DNA of 64,000 nucleotides from Rhabditophanes sp. KR3021 (taxonomy: Eukaryota; Nematoda; Chromadorea; Rhabditida; Alloionematidae). Position numbers and translations under genes: made by a program. Each line of letters opens with the position of its first letter. Within the stretch, counting starts at the first letter, position 1. The stretch spans positions 1,364,001-1,428,000 of the forward strand of contig CAUJLY010000004.1 in assembly GCA_963281155.1 (NCBI GenBank), read 5' to 3'. Positions 47,962 through 60,511 of this stretch are shown here, in pieces. The notes beneath the pieces were generated by a model, which worked only from the letters and a program-made list of their open reading frames with translations, was not told where the DNA came from and made no database searches.

Positions 47962-49632
47962 CGAATTTGTTGCTATTAAACAAACTAATGATATTAATAA
48001 TTAGCAGATATGTTAATGATTATTGGTGGTAAGTCTTGACTGCTCTTTTAATATCAAAATTACTTGCCAAAATGATTATTTAGTCGGCACTGTGGACAAC
48101 TTCTGATGATGATTATATAATATTTGGGTACCTCCAATCAAAAGTGTTGGTGTCAAAAAAGAGGTGTTGTGTATAGACAAAATAATATTGAATAGAGATC
48201 CTCTAAATATATTTTTATTAGCAAAGTAATTGGATAAAATAGTATGTTTTATTAAATAATTAGACAAATATTATAGATATAAAAGACAAAGTATGTGTTT
48301 GTTAAATTAGTGTTATTTTTGAGATATTAAATAATAAATAGATAAATATAAGCAACAACCATCATCATCTATCGATGTTAATAATATTTCAAATAAGACA
48401 TTTATTTTTGAATAATAATTTTTTTGATTAATTAAAAAAGACACATTTACTGAATCAAAAAATGAAAGTATTTGAGATAAAAGTTGTTTTAAGAAAGGTA
48501 TTAGGGAATGATTAATTAACTAATCCACCTACAAATAAGCTACTTTTCAGAATGTTGTGTTAACGCGATTTTATTTAAAAATAAGAATACATTAGGCAAA
48601 AAGGCTTTTTGATACATAGTGGTAATGATAACAATGGAGGGAAATTCGGCAGTATATTTGTTCATATTTGGGTATATTTGTGTATTTTTGTGGGTATTTG
48701 TAAGATTTCTATACATTCGAACCCTTTTTGACAGCTTCAAATAAATGGAGATGTAATAAAATTTAATTTGAATAGTGTTAATTGCTTTCCGGAATAATAA
48801 ATATAGCCTATTGTAAAGCCATTTATTTGGCAAAGAGGAAGTCTACATCCAGATGCTAAAAAGGTATTACGATAATTGCTCTTTCTTAGATATTTTATTT
48901 ATTCCTTGGTTTAACTTATTTATTTAGTACTATTTTTTAGCCCAACTTATTTAGATCTTTGCAAAGGTTAATTTAAAAAGACATCATCCCTGACTCTTGT
49001 TAATGTACTATTAAACAAATAAAAAAAGCCCGTCCTTCAGTAAAATTGACACATCCTTTAAAAAGCACCCCAGAAACTTTGATTGAGTGTTGGGGAGAAG
49101 ATCCGATTATTGTGTCATAAATATTGTAGTCGGGTATGACGAATCTCTTCCGAGAAAGAATAGAATGTTTATAAATGTGTGTGCTTTTGATCAAATTGAT
49201 TTCGAGTCAGAAAAGAACAAAAAGATTCCATTTAAAATGATACATTTTACAATTTGTTTGGTTTTGGGGTTGGGAATGAATAGAGGTACAAAGTTTGGAG
49301 CAGTTTTATGATTAAACTTGACAGTGCAAGGTATATTTTCATATTCAAATTCCTCATTCAAGACATCAATTACCTAGTTGTAGTGGACTATTGGACTACA
49401 GGGCATTAAACCCATCAAGTACTGTTTAGAATTAGGTAAGTACAATTTACTGTTGATAAAGTTCCATAAAACAACTATCAAACGTCACATCACCTTTATG
49501 ATTGCTTAACCATTATCATCAGCATGACTATAGTCAAAAATAAGTGCTTATCATGTAAAATTAAATTTGATTCTAATTTTTGTCATTCGTATACTTTCTA
49601 ATTTATTATTTCCAGTATTGATTTCAGTGAAG
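47962..49632. other. intergenic region between divergent LEV-9-like and clathrin-like genes
   Basis: No gene is supported. A protein-like frame at 49087-49311 (plus) continues only as a short, stop-bounded piece and may be another relic. Two acceptor-like sites, TTTCCAG near 49615 and TTTCAG at about 49627, lie just before the clathrin-like start and could receive a spliced leader. Confidence 0.45.
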
Positions 49633-52200
49633 ATGAATAAAAATAAAATTAATTTAGAACAACCTAAAGAGTTGTTATGTGTAAGTCTAAATACTTAAGT
49701 GTCAATCATTAATTAAATTTAGGTTCACACATTTGGAGTTTCCCCCCAAAATGTCCTTTACTCAAAAATATCCTTCGAACATCCGAGTTTTATTTTGTGC
49801 AATAATGATGGCGTGTTGGTTTTGATTAATATCCAGACATCTTCTCTATTTTCTCAATTTCCTATTCCTGGCATCGATGCGTTTACAGTCAATTGCACAG
49901 GCAAAATAATATCAATTAAGAGAAAAAACTTGATTCAGCATTATAATTTGCAGAATATGAGTTTGATTAGAGAATTAAAAACAACTCAAAATGTTCCTTT
50001 TTGGAAATGGGTTGGCGAAAACACTATTGCGTTGGTTAGAGATGGTAAATTGTACCATTGGATGTTGGGTAAGGACTTTCCAGAACAAAGATTTATTTTA
50101 ATGCCCGAATTAGTTAACTGTACAATTATCAATTATTTGGCTTCGGATGATGGACACTTTTCAGCTGTTCTTGGTATTTGCATGCTAGCAGGGAGATTAA
50201 CACCTCGCATCCAACTCAATAACAAACTAAAAATGGAAGCTAATTTGTTAGAAGGTAATGCTGGTTGTTTTATAAAATTCAAAACATTCGGAGCCCCAAT
50301 TCCTTTAAATTATTTTTGTTATGTCTATAATTGTCCAAGTGGTGCCAAAATTAGATGTATTCTTATGGATAAAACACCTAATATCTTGCCAAAGGAAGAT
50401 ATAGATGTACCTTATCCGATGGAACAAATTCAAACTTCAGATATTCCGATTGGTCTTCATTTTTCTTCTAAGGAGGGTATTTTCTACACTGTTACGAAGA
50501 ACGGATATATTTATATGAATTGTATTAATACGAATAGAAAGGGTTATTACTTTTTGTCGAAGGATCCTTGTTTGAAGTCGGTTTGGAATGAAAAGACGGA
50601 TCAAGTTTTGGTTGTAAATAATGGAGGGAGGGTTTTTGGAGTGACGGCAGATAAGACGTCTGTCGAGCACATGCTTTCAAAGGATTTGTTTATAAAAGAA
50701 TTGAAACATGGAATTAATGCAAGGATTATGCCTAATTATTCAGGAATAGAGAGATCTATTGGAGAAAGATTTGATGATTTGTGTAGTTTGGCAAATTTCA
50801 CAGAAGCAGCCAAATTAGCAGCTTCTGATTTGGGGGAAACACTAAGAAGTGAACAAACCATCAAAAGATTAGCAGAAGCTCGTGTTCCAGCATACCAAGA
50901 CAATCCATTGAACTTATATTGTACTATCATAATGCAACGAACTTCACTAAACAAATATGAAACAATAGAATTTGTCAAATATTGGGTAAATAAAAACCGC
51001 GTAGATGCCATCGTCATGTTCGCCAACAAATTCAAACTAGAATATTGCGAAGAAATCGGCAATCTCATTTTCCCTCGCAACAAAAAACTAGCTTACGACA
51101 TCCACAAAAACGCCGACACCATCGAAGAATTCGTAAGTAATTTATTCGACAATGGGTCAGGAAGTGACTTAGAACAATTAATAACTATTTTCTGGGAAGA
51201 TGGTGACACTTTCAATGTAAAGAGATTAATGATACGGGCGTATGACTTGGAGTTGACATGGATTTATGAGTTTATGATGAAAGTTGAAGCAGAGTTGTTT
51301 GTCGAGATTGTTGAAATGCTTGTGTTGTCGGAGATTGATGATAACTATGATGTGGCAAAGAAGATTGTGGATAAATATTATGGCAAGTCAGGTGATAGAA
51401 GGTTTTACGAATTGCTGGGTGAGGAAGGTGGGGATGATGTTTTTGAAGAAAGGGATCAGCAACAAGCTGAGAATACACGCAAAGATTTAATAAACATTAA
51501 CAATGCGCAGAGAGATTTGATGAGTCTTAATAATGAGCAAACAAATTTTAACAGCCCTAATAATGAGCACAAAAGGCATGATGTTGTTCATCAATTCCAA
51601 AATGAACAAAAAAAGCACAATTTTATTGAAGAGATCAAAACAACAATTCAGTCTAACTACGACGTGGATGTGTCTGATCTAAAATTGAATGAAAGCAACT
51701 TACACTCATCTTTATCAGATAGCAAAGAAAGTCCCTCCACAAATAGTTCGGTCTCCCCATTTGAACATGTTGATATAAAGGGCAATGATTGTGAGGTCAT
51801 TGACTTGACCAATGAATCCAAACAAATTTCGAGTAATGTTAAATTCAGAGAAGATATTCCTTCATTAGTTAAGACCGACCAAGCCAATCCAATAACTTTG
51901 ATGATGATTGATATCGAAGAAGATAAAAGGTTATCGTCATTGCCAAATGCTGGTAGTAAAAAGACTACTGAATTTGCCTCTTTTGTACCTACCCAAAAGG
52001 GACAACTTGAACCTAAAAAAGAGGTTGAGGAAAAAGTTGAAGTTAACAACATAGCAGAAACCAAGCCTGAGATAGTTAGTGAAGTCCAAGACACCAGCAA
52101 CATCCAGGATACCTTAAAAACACACACGTCAAAAGTGAGAAAGCCAGCGAGAGAGAGCGAAAACTCCGAGACAGATAACGAAGAATGGTACACATTTTAA
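49633..52200 (+). CDS. truncated clathrin heavy chain-like protein: terminal propeller and first leg repeats with a disordered tail
   Basis: Exon 1 is 49633-49680, exon 2 49723-52200 (phase 0, 42-bp intron); 841 residues. Residues about 1-330 align with the clathrin heavy chain beta-propeller, for example FWKWVGENTIALVRDGKLYH (human [20 protein letters not shown]). The linker follows: NFTEAAKLAASDLGETLRSE, TSLNKYETIEFVKYW, LEYCEEIGNLI. Similarity fades near residue 590 in the first leg repeat. The remaining approximately 250 residues are polar and low complexity and end in DNEEWYTF. Most of the leg, the knee and the trimerisation hub of the usual 1,675-residue chain are missing. The tail contains LMMID (742-746), which fits the clathrin-box pattern L-hydrophobic-x-hydrophobic-acidic. 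It could bind clathrin adaptors or clathrin itself without forming cages. The start is set by the ATG after the trans-splice-like acceptors; AATAAA at 52253-52258. Confidence 0.88.
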
Positions 52201-52295
52201 TTAAAATAACAAGTTTATTGAAAGTATAGTACTGTAGTTTAATTAATTACGCAATAAATTAGTTGTACACAAAATACAAAGTAGCTTGATTATGA

Positions 52296-52578
52296 TTAGT
52301 ATTGTCTTTCTTTAATACACCGGTGAATGAGGACAGCTTTGTCCACTTCCCATAATTCTAGCAACTTATTAACGGGCAAAAATAATATGAAAGATCTCTG
52401 GTGAAACATACTTGAGGATAAAAACGATCATAAGTATAACGAATCCATGAGCCTCCATCACAATAGCAGCATTCAGCTGTCCGATATAAAGTATGACAAA
52501 AAGGGTAATTATATCCAAGACTGCATTGATTTCGTATGCAACATCCTCAAATCCTTCTTCCAAGGCTACTCGTACCAT
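52296..52578 (-). CDS. 79-residue two-helix membrane protein, unidentified
   Basis: Exon 1 (52578-52408, 57 codons) and exon 2 (52364-52296) join in phase 0 over a 43-bp intron GTTTCA..AATAAG. The protein begins MVRVALEEGFEDVAYEINAV, has two hydrophobic helices (about 21-36 and 42-56) and ends in a charged tail (LLELWEVDKAVLIHRCIKER). No signal peptide apart from the helices. I do not recognise the family. Consistent amphipathic pattern and a clean splice make a real small gene likely. It converges on the clathrin-like gene, with 95 bp between stop codons. Confidence 0.55.
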
Positions 52579-53692
52579 TTTGCAGCGTTAAAAATTGAGA
52601 AAGTGAAATATAAAGGACTGGGAAAGATAAAAATGACTGACTTTCTCCAACAAGTTTGAAATTTAAAAGTGCGTTTTTCCAATCAAATAAGTTGTGAGAA
52701 ATAGACTTTGAGTCCGAAAATGTAATTCATGTCTAAAAATAGTAAAATTGATGAAAATATTAAGTTAAAATTACACAAAATAGGAGAAATAATTATTTAA
52801 ATCATATGTTTTGTTTTTATATTAAATTACAATTTAATCAATTAATTGGTAGATGCAAGGTATATGACAACAACTATCATAAACTAATAATTCTATTTAG
52901 TTAATCTTCACAATTAACATGCAAAAAACTTAGCATTTAATGAATTCATAAAAAAGAAAACCAAACAAATTGATTGACAATGCTTTATTTAGGTATAAAT
53001 GCGTTGTTATGTTATTGTTTTTAAAATTAGAATCAAGTAAGCTAAGACATTAAAAATGTCTTCAGGAATTTTCTACGGCCACTTAAAATGGCAGAAATGT
53101 TGAATGATTCCATCATCTTGTATATAAACATAATTAATAATTAAAGACACTTGTTAACTTACTCGTTAGGTGCATAAGTTGCGGATGTGTTCCCATGTTA
53201 CTTTTTTAAACCTAATCTTTAAAGATCATTGGCATAAACTATTACATTAGGAATGTGTAAACAAACTAATATTTGCCGAGTGATAAATACAGCCGGCGTT
53301 TAAAATAAGAAAATAAATGCTTTTAATGAAAGGTTGTTAATTTAAACAAAAATTTGAATTTACTGTTTTTATGTATTTATGATAATCATCAGAAACATGT
53401 CAATTACACAAACTTTATATCTCAATTTGTTTATAAAAATTATTTTATCGTTATCCCTAAAATATATTTAGCACTAAGATTAAGCCGATAAAAGACGCCT
53501 ATTAATGATAACTTTATAAATAAAAAGTACATCAATCATATCGATAAAAATTTAATTCAAAAACTAATGTTTACATTCATAGTCGTGATGGTGTGTATGT
53601 TTTCATACAAAAAGACTACCCACTTAAAAATGAATATATCAAATGCATCGACTATATAAATGCCTGCATCATCACAGCAAAAATATCAAATA
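52579..53692. other. AT-rich intergenic region
   Basis: No coding sequence or clear repeat found. Open frames are very short. Confidence 0.5.
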
Positions 53693-54421
53693 TCAAATAC
53701 TAAAGTAAGCTTTTTGGTGAATTTCAATGAACTGATTCCCAACTTCATTAACAGCTAATCCCGCTGCACACGTCGCTTCTCTTATATTTGTTACTGAGTC
53801 TTCAGTGATAGTTATCTCAGGTCTTGCAGTAGAGGAAACTTCTTTGACAAGTTCACACAAGCTAGCGGATGAACCATTCCTGGATAAACTCCTTATAGAT
53901 TCTGTGATAGCAAGACTTTGTATGTCATTTATGTGGTTATACAAATTAACAAAACTACCAGATTTCATTAAATTATTGCCGGAACAAATCTTTTTAAAAT
54001 CATTACTTGACAACAAGTTTAGGCCAGAAGTTGCTGAGGGAGATTTTGTCAACTTGTTGTTTTGTGTTAAATTTTCGCATTCTCTGACATAATTGAATGC
54101 CGGTATAACTTTTTGTGCACATTGGTAATTTTGTTGTTTATCAGGTTCGTCATGAGTTGAGAATAATCTATTTTTATCAATAATACTTTCTCTTCCTTTT
54201 ATTTGATGGTTGTCTCCCTTTTTATCCTTCATTCCTTTTGTCAATTCCAAAATTAAATCTATGTTTGAACGCATGTTGTTATCAATCTAAATGAAACAAA
54301 AACTTTTTAAAAACTCAAATCAGCTGAAACTAACCTCCATCAAAGTATCAACAGCAACTTCGTCAATTTTAGCTGCCAAATGACTTTTAGATGCACTTTT
54401 TATAAGGGACTGCATCTTCAT
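53693..54421 (-). CDS. unidentified 226-residue intracellular protein
   Basis: Exon 1 (54421-54335) and exon 2 (54286-53693) join in phase 0 over a 48-bp intron. The N-terminal 55 residues (MKMQSLIKSASKSHLAAKID, then VAVDTLMEIDNNMRSNIDLI) are strongly amphipathic helix. The middle is polar. The C-terminal third, with SLAITESIRSLSRNGSSASL and a terminal ATCAAGLAVNEVGNQFIEIH, is also helical. No signal peptide or transmembrane helix. The family is not recognised. Clean splice sites and phase support a real gene. Confidence 0.7.
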
Positions 54422-54816
54422 AATAGTAATCTCTTAGCGATACAAAGCACAAATATATAAATATCGTTTGAATAATTTTTTGCTTTTATCATTCATATTT
54501 ATAGACAGAAACATAACAAACGGAAAGTATGTTTACTTCAAAAAGTGCATATGTTTTTGTTTTATGGGTGTTTTTTAAAAGCACAAAGATCGCACTAATT
54601 AGTGGTGGTATTTGTTGTTATTTTTTTGTTTTGTTTGTTGGAGATCATCTTGTCTATGCACATGTTTCTGTTGCTGATCATAACTATGCCACATATTAGT
54701 AATGTTGTTATTATTAGAAGGTAGTCAATCTATGGTAAATTGATTGATCTGTATAAGTATGTGGCATACTAAGTTCATCTCCGACTTTTATCGCATTGTA
54801 CTATTGTCTATTAATA
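54422..54816. other. promoter-containing gap between divergent genes
   Basis: 395 bp between two divergent start codons. AT-rich; nothing recognisable besides TTTTTTGTTTTG-type runs. Confidence 0.45.
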
Positions 54817-56421
54817 ATGAACGCTACTAATTTTATTTCTCATCGCATCGCCTTTTCCAAACCACATATTATAAAAGCATGCTCAGCTGATATCATGACT
54901 TTGCTGGCTTTAGCTAAAACTTCTATTGTGATTCGGAGCGTTGTCAATCAAATTACATTTAATGAATTTCAACAAAAAGATGAGATTCAATGCAAGACAA
55001 GCAATATTCTTACGATTATAATTAAGAACGAGTGTCAATTTGAGTTCACCCTATTTAGTGTTTCCATTTCTGATAAAGTTACTTTCTTCAATTTTGTTGA
55101 TTCGTTTCCAGAGAAGGCATTAATTCCGTTTCTAGATTTTACAATAGAATGCAATTACTCAAATAAATGCGAATTCAAAATGGCTTTGCCGCAAGTAATG
55201 ATTTGGCTGAATTATTTGCTCAAGAAAATGATTTACTTAGACAATTTAAGTATCAAAATTAGTAAGAAAAAACAAAAGAAAAATCATCTTGCTTATCTTA
55301 TTTCATCATTCTTTCATACTCAAATCAACCCAAAAAATGAACTCAAGAATTTGGGGTTAGCTATATTTTGTATGTTAAAGTCTAATATAATTAAGTCCTG
55401 CACATTGGAATGTGACAATGTCAAGTACCTTGCTCATATCATCGACTCCACTGCTATCTCTGAAAATTTATTACGTAGAAATTTGCCTGAGTTAATGGAA
55501 TTCAATTTGAAGTTAAGCAAATCTGCGTATAATGAAAAAACAAGGTCTGAAATGCAACGAATTATCCAGAATATAAGGAACGTTGATTATAATCTGTTTA
55601 AAATGGAATATAATTTTGAAAATGAAGAAGAAATGGAAGCTTTTTTGGAAGATCCAGACAGATACACTCAATTGACAGCTATTTATGAGAGAGATTCAAA
55701 AACAACTTTTAAAAACGATCATATTAAGCATGAAACATCTTTTGAATTATTCAAAAAAACTTTAATGAATCAAATATTACCAACTTTTGTTCAGAATTCC
55801 CAAACATTACATTTAAAAGTGGTTGAAGACATCAACAACAACTTTGACAATAACTTATCTAATGTTGCCTGGAAATTATGCTGTTTTTCAAATTTAAATA
55901 CGTTAGAGATGAATTATCATGGATACATCCACTCGCCAAATGACGTCTCACATTTGGTCAGTTATTTAGAAAATATTCCATCAACGTTGAGAAGCTTGAT
56001 TATCAAGAACATTTCCTTTTTCATAATGAATAACTCAAATTCAATTATCGCTAGATCATCGCCATTTTTGAAGCAATTGGAATTAGATTACTGTTCTGGG
56101 AATCTTATTACTCTACATTCAATTGACTATTTTATGGCATTTAAGCATTTGGAGTTGTTGAAATTAAATTGTCTTTACAACAACCAATTTATCCTTCCTA
56201 ATTCACTGCGTCTTTTGATAATTAAGTGCAATAGTCAACAAAAGCTCGTTGAAAATGTGGAAAGAAGTGTCGTTGATGATTCAATTTGTAAATGTTCTAA
56301 CCATAAAAGTCATCTCAAAAATGCAATATTCGAAACACAATTCAGCGGACAATTAATTTGTGTATTTTTTAATGTTTTGACTGATTATGAATTATATTTA
56401 AAAAGAGACAAGAAACCATAA
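54817..56421 (+). CDS. single-exon leucine-rich protein, possibly of the nematode F-box/LRR type
   Basis: One uninterrupted frame of 534 codons from ATG 54817 (the frame is open slightly upstream). The product is rich in Leu, Ile, Asn and Lys. The C-terminal half contains irregular leucine-rich segments (NLNTLEMNYHGYI, STLRSLIIKNISFF, FLKQLELDYCSGN, HLELLKLNC, SLRLLIIKC) at 25-40 residue spacing, as in F-box-associated LRR proteins. The N-terminal 45 residues (about IIKACSADIMTLLALAKTSI) may be a diverged F-box helix pair, but I see no clear F-box consensus. A lack of introns is common in nematode F-box families. By that analogy it could be an SCF substrate adaptor. Confidence is good in the gene, low in the function. 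Confidence 0.65.
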   Translation: MNATNFISHRIAFSKPHIIKACSADIMTLLALAKTSIVIRSVVNQITFNEFQQKDEIQCKTSNILTIIIKNECQFEFTLFSVSISDKVTFFNFVDSFPEKALIPFLDFTIECNYSNKCEFKMALPQVMIWLNYLLKKMIYLDNLSIKISKKKQKKNHLAYLISSFFHTQINPKNELKNLGLAIFCMLKSNIIKSCTLECDNVKYLAHIIDSTAISENLLRRNLPELMEFNLKLSKSAYNEKTRSEMQRIIQNIRNVDYNLFKMEYNFENEEEMEAFLEDPDRYTQLTAIYERDSKTTFKNDHIKHETSFELFKKTLMNQILPTFVQNSQTLHLKVVEDINNNFDNNLSNVAWKLCCFSNLNTLEMNYHGYIHSPNDVSHLVSYLENIPSTLRSLIIKNISFFIMNNSNSIIARSSPFLKQLELDYCSGNLITLHSIDYFMAFKHLELLKLNCLYNNQFILPNSLRLLIIKCNSQQKLVENVERSVVDDSICKCSNHKSHLKNAIFETQFSGQLICVFFNVLTDYELYLKRDKKP

Positions 56422-56498
56422 ATTGACAAAGTTATTTAAAAATATTTATTAAATAAAATAAGACATTTAAAAGAGCATATTATAATAGTTGTACAAGA

Positions 56499-57665
<1,167 letters not shown>

Positions 57666-58303
57666 TCAATTAGATGATGATTTTGAAAATGATTTTGAGG
57701 CCGATTTAGAAGCTGTCTTTGTACCAGATTTTCTACTGCCTCCTTCCAAACCACCATCCATAAATTCCAGTTTAGCCAAGATTTGAATACGTCTTTTGGA
57801 TCTCCATTTCATTGCGGCAGTGTCGGAGATGAAGGCTGGAATTAGGAGAAAAACGAGGCCAATTAGGACATACAAATAGGCGGAGTTGATCTTAAACTCA
57901 ATTATACATTTGAGGAGTAATTCAGACATAGCAGAGTTCATTACAGTCTGTACCTTGATAGCCTTTAATTCGGCAAATATGATTGCATTTTCAATTTGTT
58001 GTTTTATTTTTTCGGCTGTGGGGTCCGGTGAAAAAACATTGACTAGATTGTACTTGCCATCCACGATATCAAGTTTGTAGTGGCAGGTAACTTCAGTTGG
58101 TAATTGTTGATTGTTCATAGGATCCTTTTCATTTCGGAAAACATACTTTAGGTATTTCACGTTCTTCAAAGACTTAGACTCTTGGAAGGAGAAGTCCTCA
58201 GCCAATGAAGACCCAATAATTTGTGTGACATATTTACTTTTTGAACTGGTAGCTCCATTAGAAATGTTCATTTGAGTTAATTTAGCAAAGTTATTTATCT
58301 TCT
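57666..58303 (-). CDS. unidentified single-pass membrane protein with Ser/Lys-rich C-terminus
   Basis: The frame is open from about 58303 to 57666; the first ATG is 58271 (201 codons). Residues about 135-155 (NSAYLYVLIGLVFLLIPAFI) are a transmembrane helix; before it lies a 130-residue region with alternating strands, after it a basic tail ending in repeats of SKS/SKSF. The N-terminal part lacks a signal peptide. The adjacent upstream frame (58483-58295) has one, so the two would make a sensible type I membrane protein, but no splice I can find joins them in phase: the plausible donor AACA/GTAAAT to TTAG/AAG shifts the frame. Function unknown. Confidence 0.6.
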
Positions 58304-58483
58304 AAGGCCGATTTGGATGTTTTCCAAATATGGTAATTTACTGTTTTTAATAGTAAGATCTATACCAGTAGTTTTGTCGTAGATTCTGATGTCTCGAAAG
58401 GTTTCGTCAGTGTCAATGATGCAACTTGCGACTTCGATTAGACTGCAGAAGATGGCAATGCAGAGGATGTTTGGCAGTCGCAT
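58295..58483 (-). CDS. signal-peptide-bearing short frame, probably the 5' exon of the adjacent membrane protein gene
   Basis: MRLPNILCIAIFCSLIEVAS is a typical cleavable signal peptide, followed by about 40 polar residues and a TAA at 58297-58295. It lies 24 bp upstream of the ATG of the next frame on the same strand. Alternatives are a separate small secreted peptide, a missed intron, or a frameshift. Confidence 0.5.
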   Translation of the reverse strand: MRLPNILCIAIFCSLIEVASCIIDTDETFRDIRIYDKTTGIDLTIKNSKLPYLENIQIGLRR

Positions 58484-58938
58484 GGTTAAAGTAACAAATG
58501 AATGTGATTTGATTTGTGTAAAAATGTTTCTATTTATGCTTTAAAAATTTAAGTAAAGCAAAGCAAAACATTTGGAGGTTGCTTTAAATGCAAAATTGTT
58601 ATATTCCAAAGACTCCATCTGCTGACACGTTACATGCATTCAATATACCGCCACTTTAACCCAGGCGTTATGGGTCTTGAGATATATTAAAGACCTTTAC
58701 ATTTCTAACACAAAAAAGGCCCTTCTCTCTTTACGCGTCAAATCTCCATTTGACTGTTTCATTTATTCAATAAAGTTATCCCGTTTCATTCTCCAATCTC
58801 TTTTATTACTTCTTAAGTGGTAGAACTAAACACTACGAAACTTCACCATCTATAAGAAGCATTTAAAAAATTCAAAATCAATCTTCAGGCTTATTTATTA
58901 TTTAAGAATCTAATAGAAGAGAACAACTTATAAACATA
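58484..58938. other. intergenic region
   Basis: No coding sequence or repeat recognised. Confidence 0.45.
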
Positions 58939-60072
58939 TCAAGCCAAATCCCATTGTCTTTCACTTTCCCCTGTATATTCAAAAGCAAATTTACGAATCC
59001 CTTTCTTTGCAGCTTGAATTAGATTACTCCTATCTCGCGATGAAATTAATCTTTGGAGATAACTAGAACTTCTGCCTATAACATTTGCTTTGTAAAGTAA
59101 GTAATCCATCGAATACATCATGTCTCCGTAGATTCGATGGAATGAAATAGGGTAGTCAGTCATGTAAGCCATTCCCTGTGACATTGGGTAGTATCCATTT
59201 TTGATAAAGTATTTGACAGCTTGAACCTTACGAGTAGTCGCGTAATTGTCAGGTGGATTGATGTGGAACATTTGTCTGTCTTTGTAATCTCTTGTATCAC
59301 TAGGATAAACACCTACCATTTCTAGACAAAAACTTAATTCTCTGTCGTCTAAACCACCGCCATCCTGTCTACACTTTGTGGGGTTCGGAAAAGATTCCGT
59401 TACTAATCTTTTCAAACCTTCTTTGCTGATGACAGTTCCAGCACCGCCATGGACTAATCCCTTCTTACTTCCTTTCATCATCGAATGAAACCGGAATCCA
59501 TGGACAGCAGGTTCACTGGTGTTTTGTGTCAACAGAAACATCCGTAAGTTTTCCATGATTACGTATGAATCGTCGTCAATTCTGAAAGCGTAACAGTTAA
59601 CAATGAACAAAATTAGACTAATCCATTGCAAATTATTATTTTTACCTCAAAAACCAATCGTATTTTTGGTAATAGTTCTTGTACACATATTTCATACCGA
59701 ACTTGATTTTCGCAAACAAAGTATTTCTGCTTTCCTTAACCTTGATACCAATCGACGGCAGATCCGGATCCTCTACTGAACTGACAAACAAATACTTATT
59801 ACATCTCTTCAAAAAAGTATTCTTCTGCGGAATAGCCCGATTCTTCTTATTCTCCTTGCCCGTCAACACCAAGCAAAATACCTTAACCTTATCAAATAGA
59901 TCTTTTGACACGGCATCATAAACTAAAAAAATGTGATATCATTTCGGTAAATATTATTTGTTGACTCATACTTACCACTATCACCGACCAAGTCAACTGT
60001 CTTATCTCCGTAACTTTTATGAGTGTTGACAGTAAAGATTACAAAAATAAACCACCATTTGCTTAGTATCAT
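58939..60072 (-). CDS. core-1 beta-1,3-galactosyltransferase-like (C1GalT, CAZy GT31) Golgi enzyme
   Basis: Exons 60072-59976, 59922-59646 and 59581-58939 join in phase 1 and phase 2 to give 338 residues. The N-terminus (MILSKWWFIFVIFTVNTHKS) is a signal-anchor or signal peptide. The donor-binding DxD is seen as DWFLRIDDDSYVIMENLR, matching the family's WFxxADDDTYV block. Further family blocks are VHGGAGTVISKEGLKRLV, DDRELSFCLEMVGVYPSDTR and YPISFHRIYGDMMYSMDYLL. Known enzymes add galactose to Ser/Thr-linked GalNAc in the Golgi. The vertebrate CCSD motif before the last block is replaced here (YMTDYP), so specificity may differ. Nematodes have many paralogues, so I give no symbol. Confidence 0.88.
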
Positions 60073-60511
60073 TTAATAATAAGAAATTAACAATTTTAGA
60101 AGGCAATTAAATGTGTACACTTTTTGCCACAAAATTTTTCTGATCTATTTCACACCATATAATATGATTGCCGAAGGCTCCAACCTTTTGAATGTTTTGA
60201 GGTCACCTTCGGCTTTAGACAGGTTAGGGAGGTTTTTGAATTAGTCAATTAACTTTTTGTATGCGATGTCTGATCTTCCCACGCCATATACACAAATTGC
60301 ACCCATTCATTTAAACTCTTATTGTCATATCACATTTAAGGAAGTTTTTTTATTTAAAGAAATGTTTATTCAAAAAAATAATTGGTTATATTATAATAAT
60401 AAAAATGCGTACATCACAAATACATGATATTAAAAGACCCATATAATATAAGTTTATACAAAAAAGGATTGTTACATTTTTTGCTTGTCAAACATATTAG
60501 TTAAACTTTCT
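60073..60511. other. intergenic region
   Basis: Contains TTTATT on the plus strand near 60363 (a minus-strand AATAAA) that could serve the SPTLC2 transcript. No genes. Confidence 0.4.

Noticed and set aside
48690..48770. GGTTCGAATG on the minus strand resembling a tRNA B box
   Set aside because: No A box or cloverleaf arms at the required distances.
49000..49311. Plus-strand frame of 74 codons before the clathrin-like gene
   Set aside because: It is protein-like only over part of its length, is bounded by stops, and is not joined to any exon I could find.
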